NCBI GenBank assembly: GCA_902782465.1
Contig: CACZNH010000003.1
Span: 124,001 to 188,000 of the forward strand
Reading direction: 5' to 3'
DNA from: an uncultured Bacteroidales bacterium
Lineage (GTDB): Bacteria > Bacteroidota > Bacteroidia > Bacteroidales > Muribaculaceae
DNA length: 64,000 bases
Shown here: piece after piece, positions 1 to 7,802 of the stretch
How positions within the stretch are numbered: position 1 is the first letter of the stretch
How the letters are laid out: each line of letters opens with the position of its first letter
Position numbers and translations under genes: made by a program
Notes under the pieces: model-generated
Told to the model about the DNA's origin: nothing
What the model saw: only the letters and a program-made list of their open reading frames with translations
Database searches by the model: none

Positions 1-78
1 AATCGATTCATGATGCTTCTTTCTTTTTTATAATCAAACGCAAAACCACTTGCCATTATTGCCTATTTACAATAAAAT

Positions 79-108
79 GGCCGGGACACCACTGAGTGCG
101 CCCCGGTC
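79..108 (-). terminator. Hairpin, likely terminator of the outer-membrane receptor gene
   Basis: Arms at 81-87 and 100-106 pair over seven positions, including one G-T pair, and enclose a 12-base loop. On the minus strand the hairpin lies about 40 bases past the stop codon of the receptor gene and is followed by a short T-rich stretch. This fits an intrinsic terminator, although the T-run is weak. Confidence 0.5.
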
Positions 109-110
109 TT

Positions 111-146
111 TACTAATTTCACTAATCACTAATCTCTCATCTCTCA
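111..146 (-). repeat. GATTAGTG/GATGAGAG short repeats after a stop codon
   Basis: On the minus strand, immediately after the stop codon, GATGAGAG-like and GATTAGTG-like octamers are repeated up to the terminator hairpin. A very similar run lies after the MarC-family gene at 7706-7741. Both sit between a stop codon and a GC-rich hairpin. Function is unknown; it may be a dispersed 3'-end element of this genome. Confidence 0.5.
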
Positions 147-2699
147 TCAATTACCACCTCCCATACCGCCAGTGGCGCCACCGGTATTGCCCGACTGCTT
201 GCCGCTGCCGATGAGGTCGTCGTTCTCAATGGACTTGTCGGCCTTCTTGACACGCGTTGTGAGTGAACCGAAGCGGTAACTGATGTTGATGCCGAAGCGG
301 CGGGCCTGCTGTTCGTAGCGGGTCCAGCCCGTCACGTCACCCTGGGTGATGTAGCTCTTCATACTCATGTACTTGCCGCCGAAGGGTACGACTGCCTGCA
401 ACTGTACCGTCAGGCGGTCTTCCTTGAGGAAGGAGCGCTGCAGGCTGAAGCCGTGGAAGAACACGGTGCCCATGCGGCCATACAGGTCGGTGATGCCTCC
501 GCCCCACATGCCGGCGAATCCCGACAGCTGCAGTTTCCAGGGCAGGAACTGGGTGACGTTGGCAAAGAAGTTGCCGCTCACACGGTCATTCTTCAGTCCG
601 AGTTCTTTGCTCTTATAATAATTGTAGCCGATGGAGCCGTTGAGCATAAGGTTGGTCTTCTGGGTCAGCATCCACTGCACAAAGGCCGACACCGTCGTCG
701 AATAGGTCTTGAGCGTGTTGGCATAGGTGGAAACCTGCACCAGGCCGTCGGCCCACTTCACGGCGCCGATGCCGTTGTTGCTGAACTGGAACTGCGGCGT
801 GATGTTGAAGGTCAGCTTGGGACCCACGCGCATGTAGGTCAGGCTCACCGAGTGGTAGTGCACACTACCCAGGTCGGTATTACCGTAGCTGCGGCTCGTG
901 GGAGTCTCAATGACGGCGGGGTTCAGGTAGCTGATACCCGGTCGGTTGATGCTTGCGGCATAGGACAGCTTGAGGCTGTTGGCAAAGTTGAACTGGTAGC
1001 GCAGGCTGGCGCTGGGCACAAAGTCGTTGAGATGCGCCTCGTAGGCATCCTGTTGGCCATCGGGATAGGTGGCACGCAGGTAGCTGTGCTCATAGCGCAG
1101 GCCGGCACGGGCATCCCACGGTCCGTTGTGGAAGGTGTAGCTCATGTAGGCGGCGCCCACTTGAGTCACATGCTTGTAACGCATGTCGGTATCATAGTCA
1201 ATACCCAGATAGTCCTGAATATTGTGGCTGCGATTCAGACGGTAGATGTACTTGGCGCCAGTCTCGATAGTGTGCTTCTCAGCGAGGGGACGTGTCCAGT
1301 CGAGCTGCAAGGTGTGCTCATTGAAGTTCTCCTTCCCGTCCTGGTCAATGCCATAGTATTGCACAGGCATATTGACAGCATCGGTAAATTTTGAGTTGTC
1401 CTTGTTCTTGTTGCGGAAGGCCGAGAGCATGTAGCTCAACGTAATGGTCTCGCCCTTGAGGCCCGTGCGACGCTGATAGTCCATGCGGGTATCAAAATTG
1501 TAGCTGTCGGCAGTAGAGTGGTTACCCATGCCGTAGCTGTAGAGCGGTTGTCCTGCAGCGTCTCGCATGATGTTGGTGTTGAGGCCGTTGCCGCCATAGT
1601 TATAGGCAAATCCACCCAACGAAAGGGACACGAGGTTCAAGGTGTCAGGTTCCCAGCTGGTACTCACGTCGGCAAAGTGTACCGTCATCTTGTCCACGTC
1701 AAAGGTGCCGTCGGTCATCAGTTCCGCGCCACTCTGGGTGTAATGGTTGAGCGTTGAGGTATTGGTCTTCTGGCCATTGTTGGCGTCGTGGTGGATGCCG
1801 TAATCGACCGACAACACCACCTTGTCGAGCTGCGTGGTCAGGTTCAGTGAGCCACCCACGGCTCCCCTGTGGTCGGCACGTGCCGATGCCATGCCCGAAA
1901 CGCCCTTGAGCGTCGAATTATCGGCCATGACGATGTTCAGGATCATGGTTGTGCCCTCGGCGTCATACTTGGCGCCCGGCTCGGTGATGACCTCGATGCG
2001 CTTGACGCTGCTGGCGGGCATCGCCTTGAGGATGTCCTTGGCATTGCGAGAGAGAGATGGGTCAGGGTGTCCGTTGCGGAAAATCCTGAAATTCTGCTGG
2101 CCGTTGATGCGGATTTCGTCGCTGGCATCGACGCTCACCATGGGCACCTTGCGCAGCATGGTCAACACGTTGTTGGTCTTGCTGTCGGCATCCTCGGCCA
2201 CGTTGTAGCCGATGCGGTCCACCTCCTGCTTGATGAGCTGACGCTGGGCGGTGACCTCGATACCCTCGAGTTGGATGTTGTCAAACACGTTCAGCAGCGA
2301 GTCATTGACCCAGTCCTCGTCATCATTGTCAGCCGTTACAGGCACCTCGCGCGACAGCTTCAAGGGGATGGAGAAGCCCATCTGCGAGTAATTGCCGTCC
2401 AGCGTGTTGTCCTTCAGCGTCGCCTTGTAGCTGGCGCCAATCTCGGGGACCTCGACGGTGAGTTTGCCATCCTTAACGCTAGCCTTAGCCTTGATGCCGT
2501 AGGCCTGCTGTTGGGGCGAGTCGAGCGTGGCCGTCATGCCCTCGTCATTCTGCTGGATGTGCAGCACCAGCGGGATGGTGTAGGTTTGCACCTGGATATT
2601 GCCTTTCCAGTCGCCGCTGAAGTCCTGCGCCACCGTGACAAGACACGTCAGGGTGACCAGTGCGGCACAAAACAATCTTTTTAAAACTATACGTTTCAT
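147..2699 (-). CDS. TonB-dependent-receptor-like outer membrane beta-barrel protein
   Basis: 850-residue outer-membrane protein. Residues 1 to about 24 are a signal peptide ending at AQ. A small beta-rich domain follows (about 25-120), then a plug-like region (about 150-260, with KVPMVSVD and SSVKRIEVITEPGAKYDAEG, typical of this family) and a long barrel with aromatic-rich alternating strands. It lacks the usual carboxypeptidase-like N-terminal domain and has a different N-terminal beta domain instead. The C-terminus ends in a Gly-rich tail. The first ATG is at 2699; a TTG two codons upstream is less likely. No SusD partner is adjacent, so it belongs to the SusD-less outer-membrane barrel group. 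The substrate cannot be told. Confidence 0.88.
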   Translation of the reverse strand: MKRIVLKRLFCAALVTLTCLVTVAQDFSGDWKGNIQVQTYTIPLVLHIQQNDEGMTATLDSPQQQAYGIKAKASVKDGKLTVEVPEIGASYKATLKDNTLDGNYSQMGFSIPLKLSREVPVTADNDDEDWVNDSLLNVFDNIQLEGIEVTAQRQLIKQEVDRIGYNVAEDADSKTNNVLTMLRKVPMVSVDASDEIRINGQQNFRIFRNGHPDPSLSRNAKDILKAMPASSVKRIEVITEPGAKYDAEGTTMILNIVMADNSTLKGVSGMASARADHRGAVGGSLNLTTQLDKVVLSVDYGIHHDANNGQKTNTSTLNHYTQSGAELMTDGTFDVDKMTVHFADVSTSWEPDTLNLVSLSLGGFAYNYGGNGLNTNIMRDAAGQPLYSYGMGNHSTADSYNFDTRMDYQRRTGLKGETITLSYMLSAFRNKNKDNSKFTDAVNMPVQYYGIDQDGKENFNEHTLQLDWTRPLAEKHTIETGAKYIYRLNRSHNIQDYLGIDYDTDMRYKHVTQVGAAYMSYTFHNGPWDARAGLRYEHSYLRATYPDGQQDAYEAHLNDFVPSASLRYQFNFANSLKLSYAASINRPGISYLNPAVIETPTSRSYGNTDLGSVHYHSVSLTYMRVGPKLTFNITPQFQFSNNGIGAVKWADGLVQVSTYANTLKTYSTTVSAFVQWMLTQKTNLMLNGSIGYNYYKSKELGLKNDRVSGNFFANVTQFLPWKLQLSGFAGMWGGGITDLYGRMGTVFFHGFSLQRSFLKEDRLTVQLQAVVPFGGKYMSMKSYITQGDVTGWTRYEQQARRFGINISYRFGSLTTRVKKADKSIENDDLIGSGKQSGNTGGATGGMGGGN

Positions 2700-2810
2700 C
2701 TTCAATATCTGAGTTTAGTTGTTCTTTCTGTTCTATAGACGTAAAAGCACGTCAAAAAGTTGCAAAATTTCTAGTTTTTTTTGCCCGTTTATCGCATATC
2801 GGTGACCTGT

Positions 2811-3317
2811 TTAGTTTGGTGTTGCGTTATCCTCCAGCTCCAGGAGTTCACGCAGGCGCTCGATATCCTTATTCTTGTATGCGCCTGAAAGGATGATTGC
2901 AAGAATCAGAATCGCCCATCCGACGACTACAAGAGTTGCAATGGCAGACCCCCATAGTAGAAATGCCGCAGCCGTAAACACGATGGCGAATGGTATCCCG
3001 CACCAATATAATGAATAGTGCCGAAATTTGTCATAATGCTGCACATACTCCTCGGCATCGGAAATCGATTTCAACGTTGCGCTATATTTCCACATGATGA
3101 ACGACATAGCCAAAGCCCCAAACACGAGTAACAAGATACCGAAGAATTGAAAACCGTAGGTTGACTCGTCTCCACCCAGCAAGAGTATCAGGAAGAAAAT
3201 CGACAATGCGGCTGTATAAATCAAGTCGATAACGTTGACCGTATGAAAGCTGCCAACCCTCTTCTTGATGCGGTTCATCAATTCCTCTTTCTCTTTATTG
3301 ATCATCTCCTGTGTCAT
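2811..3317 (-). CDS. Small four-helix membrane protein of unknown function
   Basis: 168 residues. A basic, Glu/Lys-rich N-terminus (about 1-28) is followed by two pairs of hydrophobic segments (about 30-50, 57-76, 103-122 and 126-146). A charged C-terminal tail is rich in Glu and Leu. The topology suggests an inner-membrane protein with both ends in the cytoplasm. I do not recognise a named family. It stands alone between the receptor gene and the divergent YbjQ-family gene. An ATG start at 3317 is clear. Confidence 0.7.
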   Translation of the reverse strand: MTQEMINKEKEELMNRIKKRVGSFHTVNVIDLIYTAALSIFFLILLLGGDESTYGFQFFGILLLVFGALAMSFIMWKYSATLKSISDAEEYVQHYDKFRHYSLYWCGIPFAIVFTAAAFLLWGSAIATLVVVGWAILILAIILSGAYKNKDIERLRELLELEDNATPN

Positions 3318-3401
3318 AATGATTGAATTTTAATTGCTTTTTGCCTATTAGACGCAAGGCGGTGACAAAAAACTACACCGATGACCATATTTTTTTGGCA
3401 T

Positions 3402-3409
3402 TATATTTG
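3402..3409 (+). promoter_or_regulatory. Candidate -7 promoter element for the YbjQ-family gene
   Basis: TATATTTG matches the Bacteroidetes -7 consensus TAnnTTTG exactly and lies 37 bases before the chosen ATG at 3447. No good -33 TTTG is visible 19-21 bases upstream, so this is only a moderate call. It supports starting the protein at 3447 rather than at the in-frame ATG at 3381, which would lie upstream of the promoter. Confidence 0.5.
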
Positions 3410-3446
3410 CAGGGATGATTGTACATTTAAAATCCATTACAAAAAG

Positions 3447-3773
3447 ATGAATACAATGTTACTTTCAACAACTTCCCACATCGAGGGGTGCACCATCCGC
3501 GAGTACAAGGGCGTAGTGACCGGTGAGACCATCATTGGTGCCAACTTCCTGAAAGACATTTTCGCAGGCATCCGTGATATCGTCGGCGGCCGCTCGACCA
3601 GCTATGAGAAGGTGCTGCGCCAGGCCAAAGATATCGCAATGAACGAGATGATGGACCGTGCCCGGGAACTCGGCGCTAACGCCATTGTGGGCATTGATAT
3701 CGACTACGAGACCATCGGCAAGGAAAACTCCATGCTCATGGTCGCCACCAGCGGCACCGCCGTAGTCATCTAG
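3447..3773 (+). CDS. YbjQ/UPF0145 family protein
   Basis: 108-residue cytoplasmic protein of the YbjQ (UPF0145) family, thought to form a pentameric beta-barrel-like fold of unknown role. It shows the family pattern: an N-terminal STTSHIEG, then EYKGVVTGE, a variable [13 protein letters not shown] helix, and the C-terminal [10 protein letters not shown]-type signature (here [15 protein letters not shown]). Its length matches the family. The start at 3447 follows a Bacteroidetes -7 element; an upstream in-frame ATG would add 22 unlikely residues. It is transcribed away from the neighbouring membrane protein and converges with the Fic gene. Confidence 0.88.
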   Translation: MNTMLLSTTSHIEGCTIREYKGVVTGETIIGANFLKDIFAGIRDIVGGRSTSYEKVLRQAKDIAMNEMMDRARELGANAIVGIDIDYETIGKENSMLMVATSGTAVVI

Positions 3774-3832
3774 CGATTTTAAACTACGAATTACGCTAAT
3801 TCAGTAAAGGCGTCCGCATCCTAATTGTTTTT

Positions 3833-4615
3833 TCAGAAAAACAGCATCGGACGGGAGCCTTTGTGCTTTTGGTCCAGTTCGTCCTGCATCTGTTTGATTG
3901 CGGCCTTAAAGAAGAAGGCGATTAAGAACTCATCTGTGCCCTCAGTGCGCTTAGCCTTGAGGGCATTGATGTATTCCTGACGATCTTCCTTGCAGATAAT
4001 CAACTCAGGCAAGTGGTATTGCAGCAAAATGAAATTGGACAACAGGCGACCTGTGCGCCCATTTCCGTCACGGAAAGGATGCAGATATTCAAAGAAACCA
4101 TGGAATCTTGCTGCAAGCACCATCGGATGAATCGAACCCTCAGCAATGGCATTGGCCGTCGATTCCATTAAGCGTGGCAATTGTTCAATCAACTTCTCAT
4201 GGTCACCAAATAGCGTATCACCCGCTGCCATATCTACTGTGGTGAATTCACCTGGCACGGCATCTGGCACCCGATAGGGCAATGTATTGAGCGTTACAAG
4301 ACGGTTGAGTGTCTTCATCAACTCGACATCAAAGGGATGTTCCAAATTGTCGTGCATCCACTCGTATGCCTTGAAATGATCTGCCATTTCTTGACACTCA
4401 AACAAGGTCTTACCCACTGGATAATAACCTAAGCCTTGTTCAAACAGCGCCCGCGTGTCATCGACCGAGAACGAAGAGCCCTCGATACCGCAACTGTGAC
4501 ACGAGAAGATAATCTCTGAGTGCTTGCGGAACTCCAAGTCTCCCATCGGCTTCGCTATCTTCTCCAGGTAGTCTTTTGCCAATCGGTCATACGTTGCAAT
4601 CTCTTGTTCAAACAT
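3833..4615 (-). CDS. Fic-domain protein (AMP transferase-like)
   Basis: 260 residues. Fic proteins usually transfer AMP from ATP onto hydroxyl side chains of target proteins. The full active-site loop HPFRDGNGRTGR is at about 179-190, with catalytic His179, and the flap region lies about 165-175. Near the N-terminus, Ser41-x-x-x-Glu45-Gly46 fits the (S/T)xxxE(G/N) inhibitory motif of self-inhibited class II Fic proteins. No antitoxin gene is adjacent, which agrees with built-in inhibition. It lies just downstream of the GH31 gene on the same strand but is probably unrelated in function. The target is unknown. Confidence 0.92.
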   Translation of the reverse strand: MFEQEIATYDRLAKDYLEKIAKPMGDLEFRKHSEIIFSCHSCGIEGSSFSVDDTRALFEQGLGYYPVGKTLFECQEMADHFKAYEWMHDNLEHPFDVELMKTLNRLVTLNTLPYRVPDAVPGEFTTVDMAAGDTLFGDHEKLIEQLPRLMESTANAIAEGSIHPMVLAARFHGFFEYLHPFRDGNGRTGRLLSNFILLQYHLPELIICKEDRQEYINALKAKRTEGTDEFLIAFFFKAAIKQMQDELDQKHKGSRPMLFF

Positions 4616-4650
4616 TTTTGCAAAAATACTACATTTCTGTCAAACTCACG

Positions 4651-7023
4651 TTATCTGACGAGTTCGATGATGGTGGCCTGGGCGATGTCGGGGATGGAAA
4701 CAGGGACGGTGAGGGTGCCGGTGCGCTTGTCGTAGGTCACGCCGGCAGCTTTCTTGCCGTTGATTTTTACCTTAGCGGACTTGGTTGCGGGGATGATGAG
4801 GCGGTATTCCTTGCTGGGGACATCGCCGTCGATATTGCCCCTGCCCTGGATGGTGATGAAGCACGTCTTGCCCTGAGGCGTGGCAGTGAACTGGATTTCA
4901 CGATGCTTGTCCCTTGCCAGCGTGCCGGTGGAGTGCAGGTCGTCGTCAAACAGGGTGTAGGTCGATGGCGTGCTGTTGGCATAATAGACAATGTCGAGCC
5001 TGTCAGGATTGTAGTCGCCCACGTTCTGCATCTCGTAGTTTGCCTGAGGGATGAAGGCTCCGGCGCGGGCAAACAGCGGCAGCACCTCGATGGGGGCAGG
5101 ATAGTTGATGGTCGTGTGGCCCTGATAGCGCTTCTCGGGATGGTTGATGTCGACCCAAGTGCCCTCGGGGAAGGTGATGCTGCGGCTCGTGGCGCCCTGC
5201 TGCATCACGGGAGCGACCATCACGTCATGGCCCCACAGGTACTGGTCGTTGATGCCGTCAAATCGGGCAATATTCTTGTCATCCTCGTAGAAGCCCAGCG
5301 GGCGCACCAGCGGCAGACCGTTGCGGGCGTTCTCAAAGGCCAACGTGTAGTTATAGGGCAACCAGGCATAGCGTTCCTTGATGAGGCGCAGCGTGAGGTC
5401 GCCGAACTCCTTGTAGTTGTATGGTTCAGCCTGATAGGTCGAGTGGGTGCGCAGCATGGGCGAGAACAGACCCAGCTGCAGCCAGCGGATGTAGAGCTCG
5501 CCGTCCCGCTTGTTGTCAGGGTCAACGGCAAAGCCACCCACGTCGTGCGACATATAGCCCAAACCGCTCAGACCCGTGTTGAGCATAATGGTCACCTGGG
5601 GTTGCATGCCGCCCCACGAGCGGGACACGTCGGTGGACCAGGGGAGGACCGAGTAGCGCTGCAGACCCGCCGTGCCGGCACGCATCATGATCATCGGGCG
5701 ACGGTCGGGGTAATCCTCCTTGAACATGTCATAAATGATGCGGCTCCAATCGTTGCCATAGACATTGTGGTACTGCTCGGCAGTAAGGCCGTTCCAGTGG
5801 CGGATTTCCAACGGATGCTTCTCAGGCTCACCCAGGTCGCCCCACCAGCCGGTAACGCCCTCCTCGGTGAGCTGTTTATAACGGTTGCGCAGCCACAGGC
5901 GGGTGGCGGGATTGGACACGTCAAACATGCCGCCCTGCCCTACCCAAATGGTCACCGTGTGAGTCGTGTCGGTGCCGTCGGTCTTGCAGAAGATTCCCTG
6001 CGGGTCGAGCAGGCGGTAATTATCGATGGCGCGGCCGTTGGTCAGCACATAGGGCTGTGAGATGGTCACCACATTGACACCCATCTGCTTGAAGTCGCTC
6101 AACATCTTGCGGTGGTCGGGCCACTGCTCCTTGTCCCATTCCAGGCGGCCCATATCCTCCTCCTTGCCATACCAGTAGAGGTCAAAGACGATGCCGTCGA
6201 GCGGGTAGCCCTCGCGCTTGAGGGTATCTACCACGCCCTCGCTCTCGCGCTGGTCATGGTAGCCGTACTTGGAGGTGATGTAGCCCAACGTCCACAGCGG
6301 GGGCAGTTCCTGACGGCCCACGAGCCAGGTGAAGTTCTTGACCACGTTCTCGACCTTGCCGTTGCCGTCAATAACGTAATAGGACAGCGGCTGCGGTGAG
6401 GTGGAGGTGTATTCCAGATGGTCGCCCAGATAGAGCGACGACTTGCAGAAGTCATCAAAGAAGATGCCATAACCCTTGGAGGAAATCACAAAGGGCATGG
6501 TGATGCCCATCTGCTTGGTGCGCGGCTCACCCATCTGGTAACCATAGTTTTGGGCATTGTAGTTGATGAGCGTGTCACCAGCCAGGTTGAACGAGTAGCC
6601 ACGTTCACCGGCGCCGTAGAACGACTCACCCTCATTGTGCAACAACACCACCTTAGAGCTATCACGCATGGACAAGACATCAGCAACGTATTCAACATCA
6701 CCATTCCCCACCATCATCAGGCCGGAATGCTTGATATACTTCACGTTCAAGCCGCTGGCTGTGGTCATCATTTTCACATAGACGTCCTCGACTATCTTGA
6801 CCTGGGGGGTTATGGTCTTGGTCAGCGCCAGTGATGGCAGGCGGTTGCCATTCCATCCGTCAGGCACAACATCCACACGTACAACATCATCACCCACGGC
6901 AGTAACCGTGATGGTCTGGTGACGTTCCGCGTCGTTAACCGTCATGACCGTCTGCTGTGCCGTTGCGGCCATCGCCAGCATCACAGCCATGACCACAGTA
7001 ATCATCCTGAAATATCTCATCAT
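4651..7023 (-). CDS. Secreted glycoside hydrolase family 31 (alpha-glucosidase/xylosidase type)
   Basis: About 790 residues. A signal peptide (ending near AQQ, about residue 24) points to the periplasm or surface. The N-terminal beta-sandwich contains FYGAGERGYSFN. A TIM barrel follows, with WTLGYITSKYGY, DGIVFDLYW and the nucleophile motif GWWGDLGEPE (Asp near 396). The likely acid/base Asp is in PWSTDVSRSW near 465. C-terminal beta domains follow. This is the retaining GH31 architecture; substrate is not assignable (alpha-glucoside, alpha-xyloside or related). A GTG in frame at 7053 overlaps the -7 promoter element, so translation should start at the ATG at 7023 or 7020. No SusC/D pair is nearby. 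Confidence 0.92.
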   Translation of the reverse strand: MMRYFRMITVVMAVMLAMAATAQQTVMTVNDAERHQTITVTAVGDDVVRVDVVPDGWNGNRLPSLALTKTITPQVKIVEDVYVKMMTTASGLNVKYIKHSGLMMVGNGDVEYVADVLSMRDSSKVVLLHNEGESFYGAGERGYSFNLAGDTLINYNAQNYGYQMGEPRTKQMGITMPFVISSKGYGIFFDDFCKSSLYLGDHLEYTSTSPQPLSYYVIDGNGKVENVVKNFTWLVGRQELPPLWTLGYITSKYGYHDQRESEGVVDTLKREGYPLDGIVFDLYWYGKEEDMGRLEWDKEQWPDHRKMLSDFKQMGVNVVTISQPYVLTNGRAIDNYRLLDPQGIFCKTDGTDTTHTVTIWVGQGGMFDVSNPATRLWLRNRYKQLTEEGVTGWWGDLGEPEKHPLEIRHWNGLTAEQYHNVYGNDWSRIIYDMFKEDYPDRRPMIMMRAGTAGLQRYSVLPWSTDVSRSWGGMQPQVTIMLNTGLSGLGYMSHDVGGFAVDPDNKRDGELYIRWLQLGLFSPMLRTHSTYQAEPYNYKEFGDLTLRLIKERYAWLPYNYTLAFENARNGLPLVRPLGFYEDDKNIARFDGINDQYLWGHDVMVAPVMQQGATSRSITFPEGTWVDINHPEKRYQGHTTINYPAPIEVLPLFARAGAFIPQANYEMQNVGDYNPDRLDIVYYANSTPSTYTLFDDDLHSTGTLARDKHREIQFTATPQGKTCFITIQGRGNIDGDVPSKEYRLIIPATKSAKVKINGKKAAGVTYDKRTGTLTVPVSIPDIAQATIIELVR

Positions 7024-7052
7024 CTTATCGTTTTTATTATTCTTTGAAACCA

Positions 7053-7060
7053 CAAAAATA
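7053..7060 (-). promoter_or_regulatory. Candidate -7 element for the GH31 gene
   Basis: Read on the minus strand this is TATTTTTG, an exact TAnnTTTG match about 30 bases before the ATG at 7023. It would give a short leader and excludes the upstream GTG as start. A convincing -33 element is not visible. Confidence 0.45.
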
Positions 7061-7082
7061 ATAGATTTTCGGGAATTCTATG

Positions 7083-7090
7083 TAACTTTG
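7083..7090 (+). promoter_or_regulatory. Candidate -7 element for the MarC-family gene
   Basis: TAACTTTG fits TAnnTTTG and lies 23 bases before the ATG at 7114. The -33 position is poor. The divergent GH31 -7 element is only about 22 bases away, so the two promoters are packed face to face. Confidence 0.45.
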
Positions 7091-7113
7091 CGGGCAAGAA
7101 AATCATTTGGAAT

Positions 7114-7692
7114 ATGGGAACCATTAATTTCACGCAGATTTTGAGTGCGACGCTGGTGTTGTTAAGTATCATCGACATTGTGGGGTCGATACCTATCATC
7201 CTGCAGTTGAGGGAAAAAGGGCGACATGTGGATGCCACCAAGGCCACACTCTACTCCACCTTGCTGATGGTGGGCTTCTACTATGGCGGCCACTGGCTGC
7301 TGCGCATCTTCAACTGCGACATCCACTCGTTTGCCACGGCAGGCGGCTTCTTGATGTTCCTGATGGCGCTTGAGATGATTCTCGACGTGGAGATTTTCAA
7401 GAACAACACGCCCAACAAGGGTGCGACAATGGTACCGATGGTGTTCCCGCTCATCGCTGGCGCCGGCGTGCTGACAACACTGATTTCGCTCAAGGCGATG
7501 TACGACGATGTGAACATCTTCATCGGACTGGCCATCAACATGTTGTGGGTGTTTGCCGTCATCAAGAGCACCGGCAAAATACAGAAATGGCTGGGCGAAG
7601 GCGGCATGATGTTCTCCCGCAAGTTCTTCGGTATCATCCTGCTGGCCATGAGCGTGAAGATGATGACCGAAAATATCGCCCATTTGTTCTAA
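7114..7692 (+). CDS. MarC-family inner membrane protein
   Basis: 192 residues with six predicted membrane spans. The pattern is that of the MarC/UPF0056 family: LLSIIDIVGSIPI near the N-terminus, then GGFLMFLMALEMI, and the family hallmark FPLIAGAGVLTTLISL (usually PLIAGPGAIT). Length is typical. The family has been linked by name to multiple antibiotic resistance, but its real role is unknown. It is a single-gene unit facing the GHL10-type gene, with a strong hairpin between them. Confidence 0.88.
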   Translation: MGTINFTQILSATLVLLSIIDIVGSIPIILQLREKGRHVDATKATLYSTLLMVGFYYGGHWLLRIFNCDIHSFATAGGFLMFLMALEMILDVEIFKNNTPNKGATMVPMVFPLIAGAGVLTTLISLKAMYDDVNIFIGLAINMLWVFAVIKSTGKIQKWLGEGGMMFSRKFFGIILLAMSVKMMTENIAHLF

Positions 7693-7705
7693 GAGCGCTT
7701 CGCGC

Positions 7706-7741
7706 TGATGAGTGATGAGTGATTAGTGGTTAGTGAGAGAT
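7706..7741 (+). repeat. GATGAGTG/GATTAGTG short repeats after a stop codon
   Basis: Imperfect repeats of GATGAGTG and GATTAGTG lie just after the MarC-family stop codon and before a long hairpin. They match in unit and order the run at 111-146 (read on the minus strand). Confidence 0.5.
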
Positions 7742-7745
7742 ATGA

Positions 7746-7776
7746 CGACAGCCGCCCCGTGGTTGGGCGGCTGTCG
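7746..7776. terminator. 12-bp perfect hairpin between convergent genes
   Basis: A perfect 12-base inverted repeat (7746-7757 and 7765-7776) with a seven-base loop lies between the MarC-family gene and the minus-strand GHL10-type gene, which converge here. It is GC-rich with only a short T-rich stretch on the plus side (ATTGTTT). Its position suggests a shared terminator for both strands, closing the long minus-strand series of genes. Confidence 0.65.
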
Positions 7777-7802
7777 ATTGTTTGGATGGATGTCAATGAG
7801 CT

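Noticed and set aside
453-1394. 313-codon plus-strand frame opposite the outer-membrane receptor
   Set aside because: Antisense to a complete receptor with conserved motifs; no domain or start signal.
4621-4628. TATTTTTG (minus strand) as promoter of the Fic gene
   Set aside because: It lies only six bases before the start codon and lacks a -33 box at proper distance, so a transcript from it would be almost leaderless.
4576-6060. 494-codon open frame on the plus strand inside the GH31 gene
   Set aside because: It is antisense to a clear GH31 enzyme with intact motifs; its translation is low-complexity His/Val/Gly-rich sequence typical of a shadow frame.
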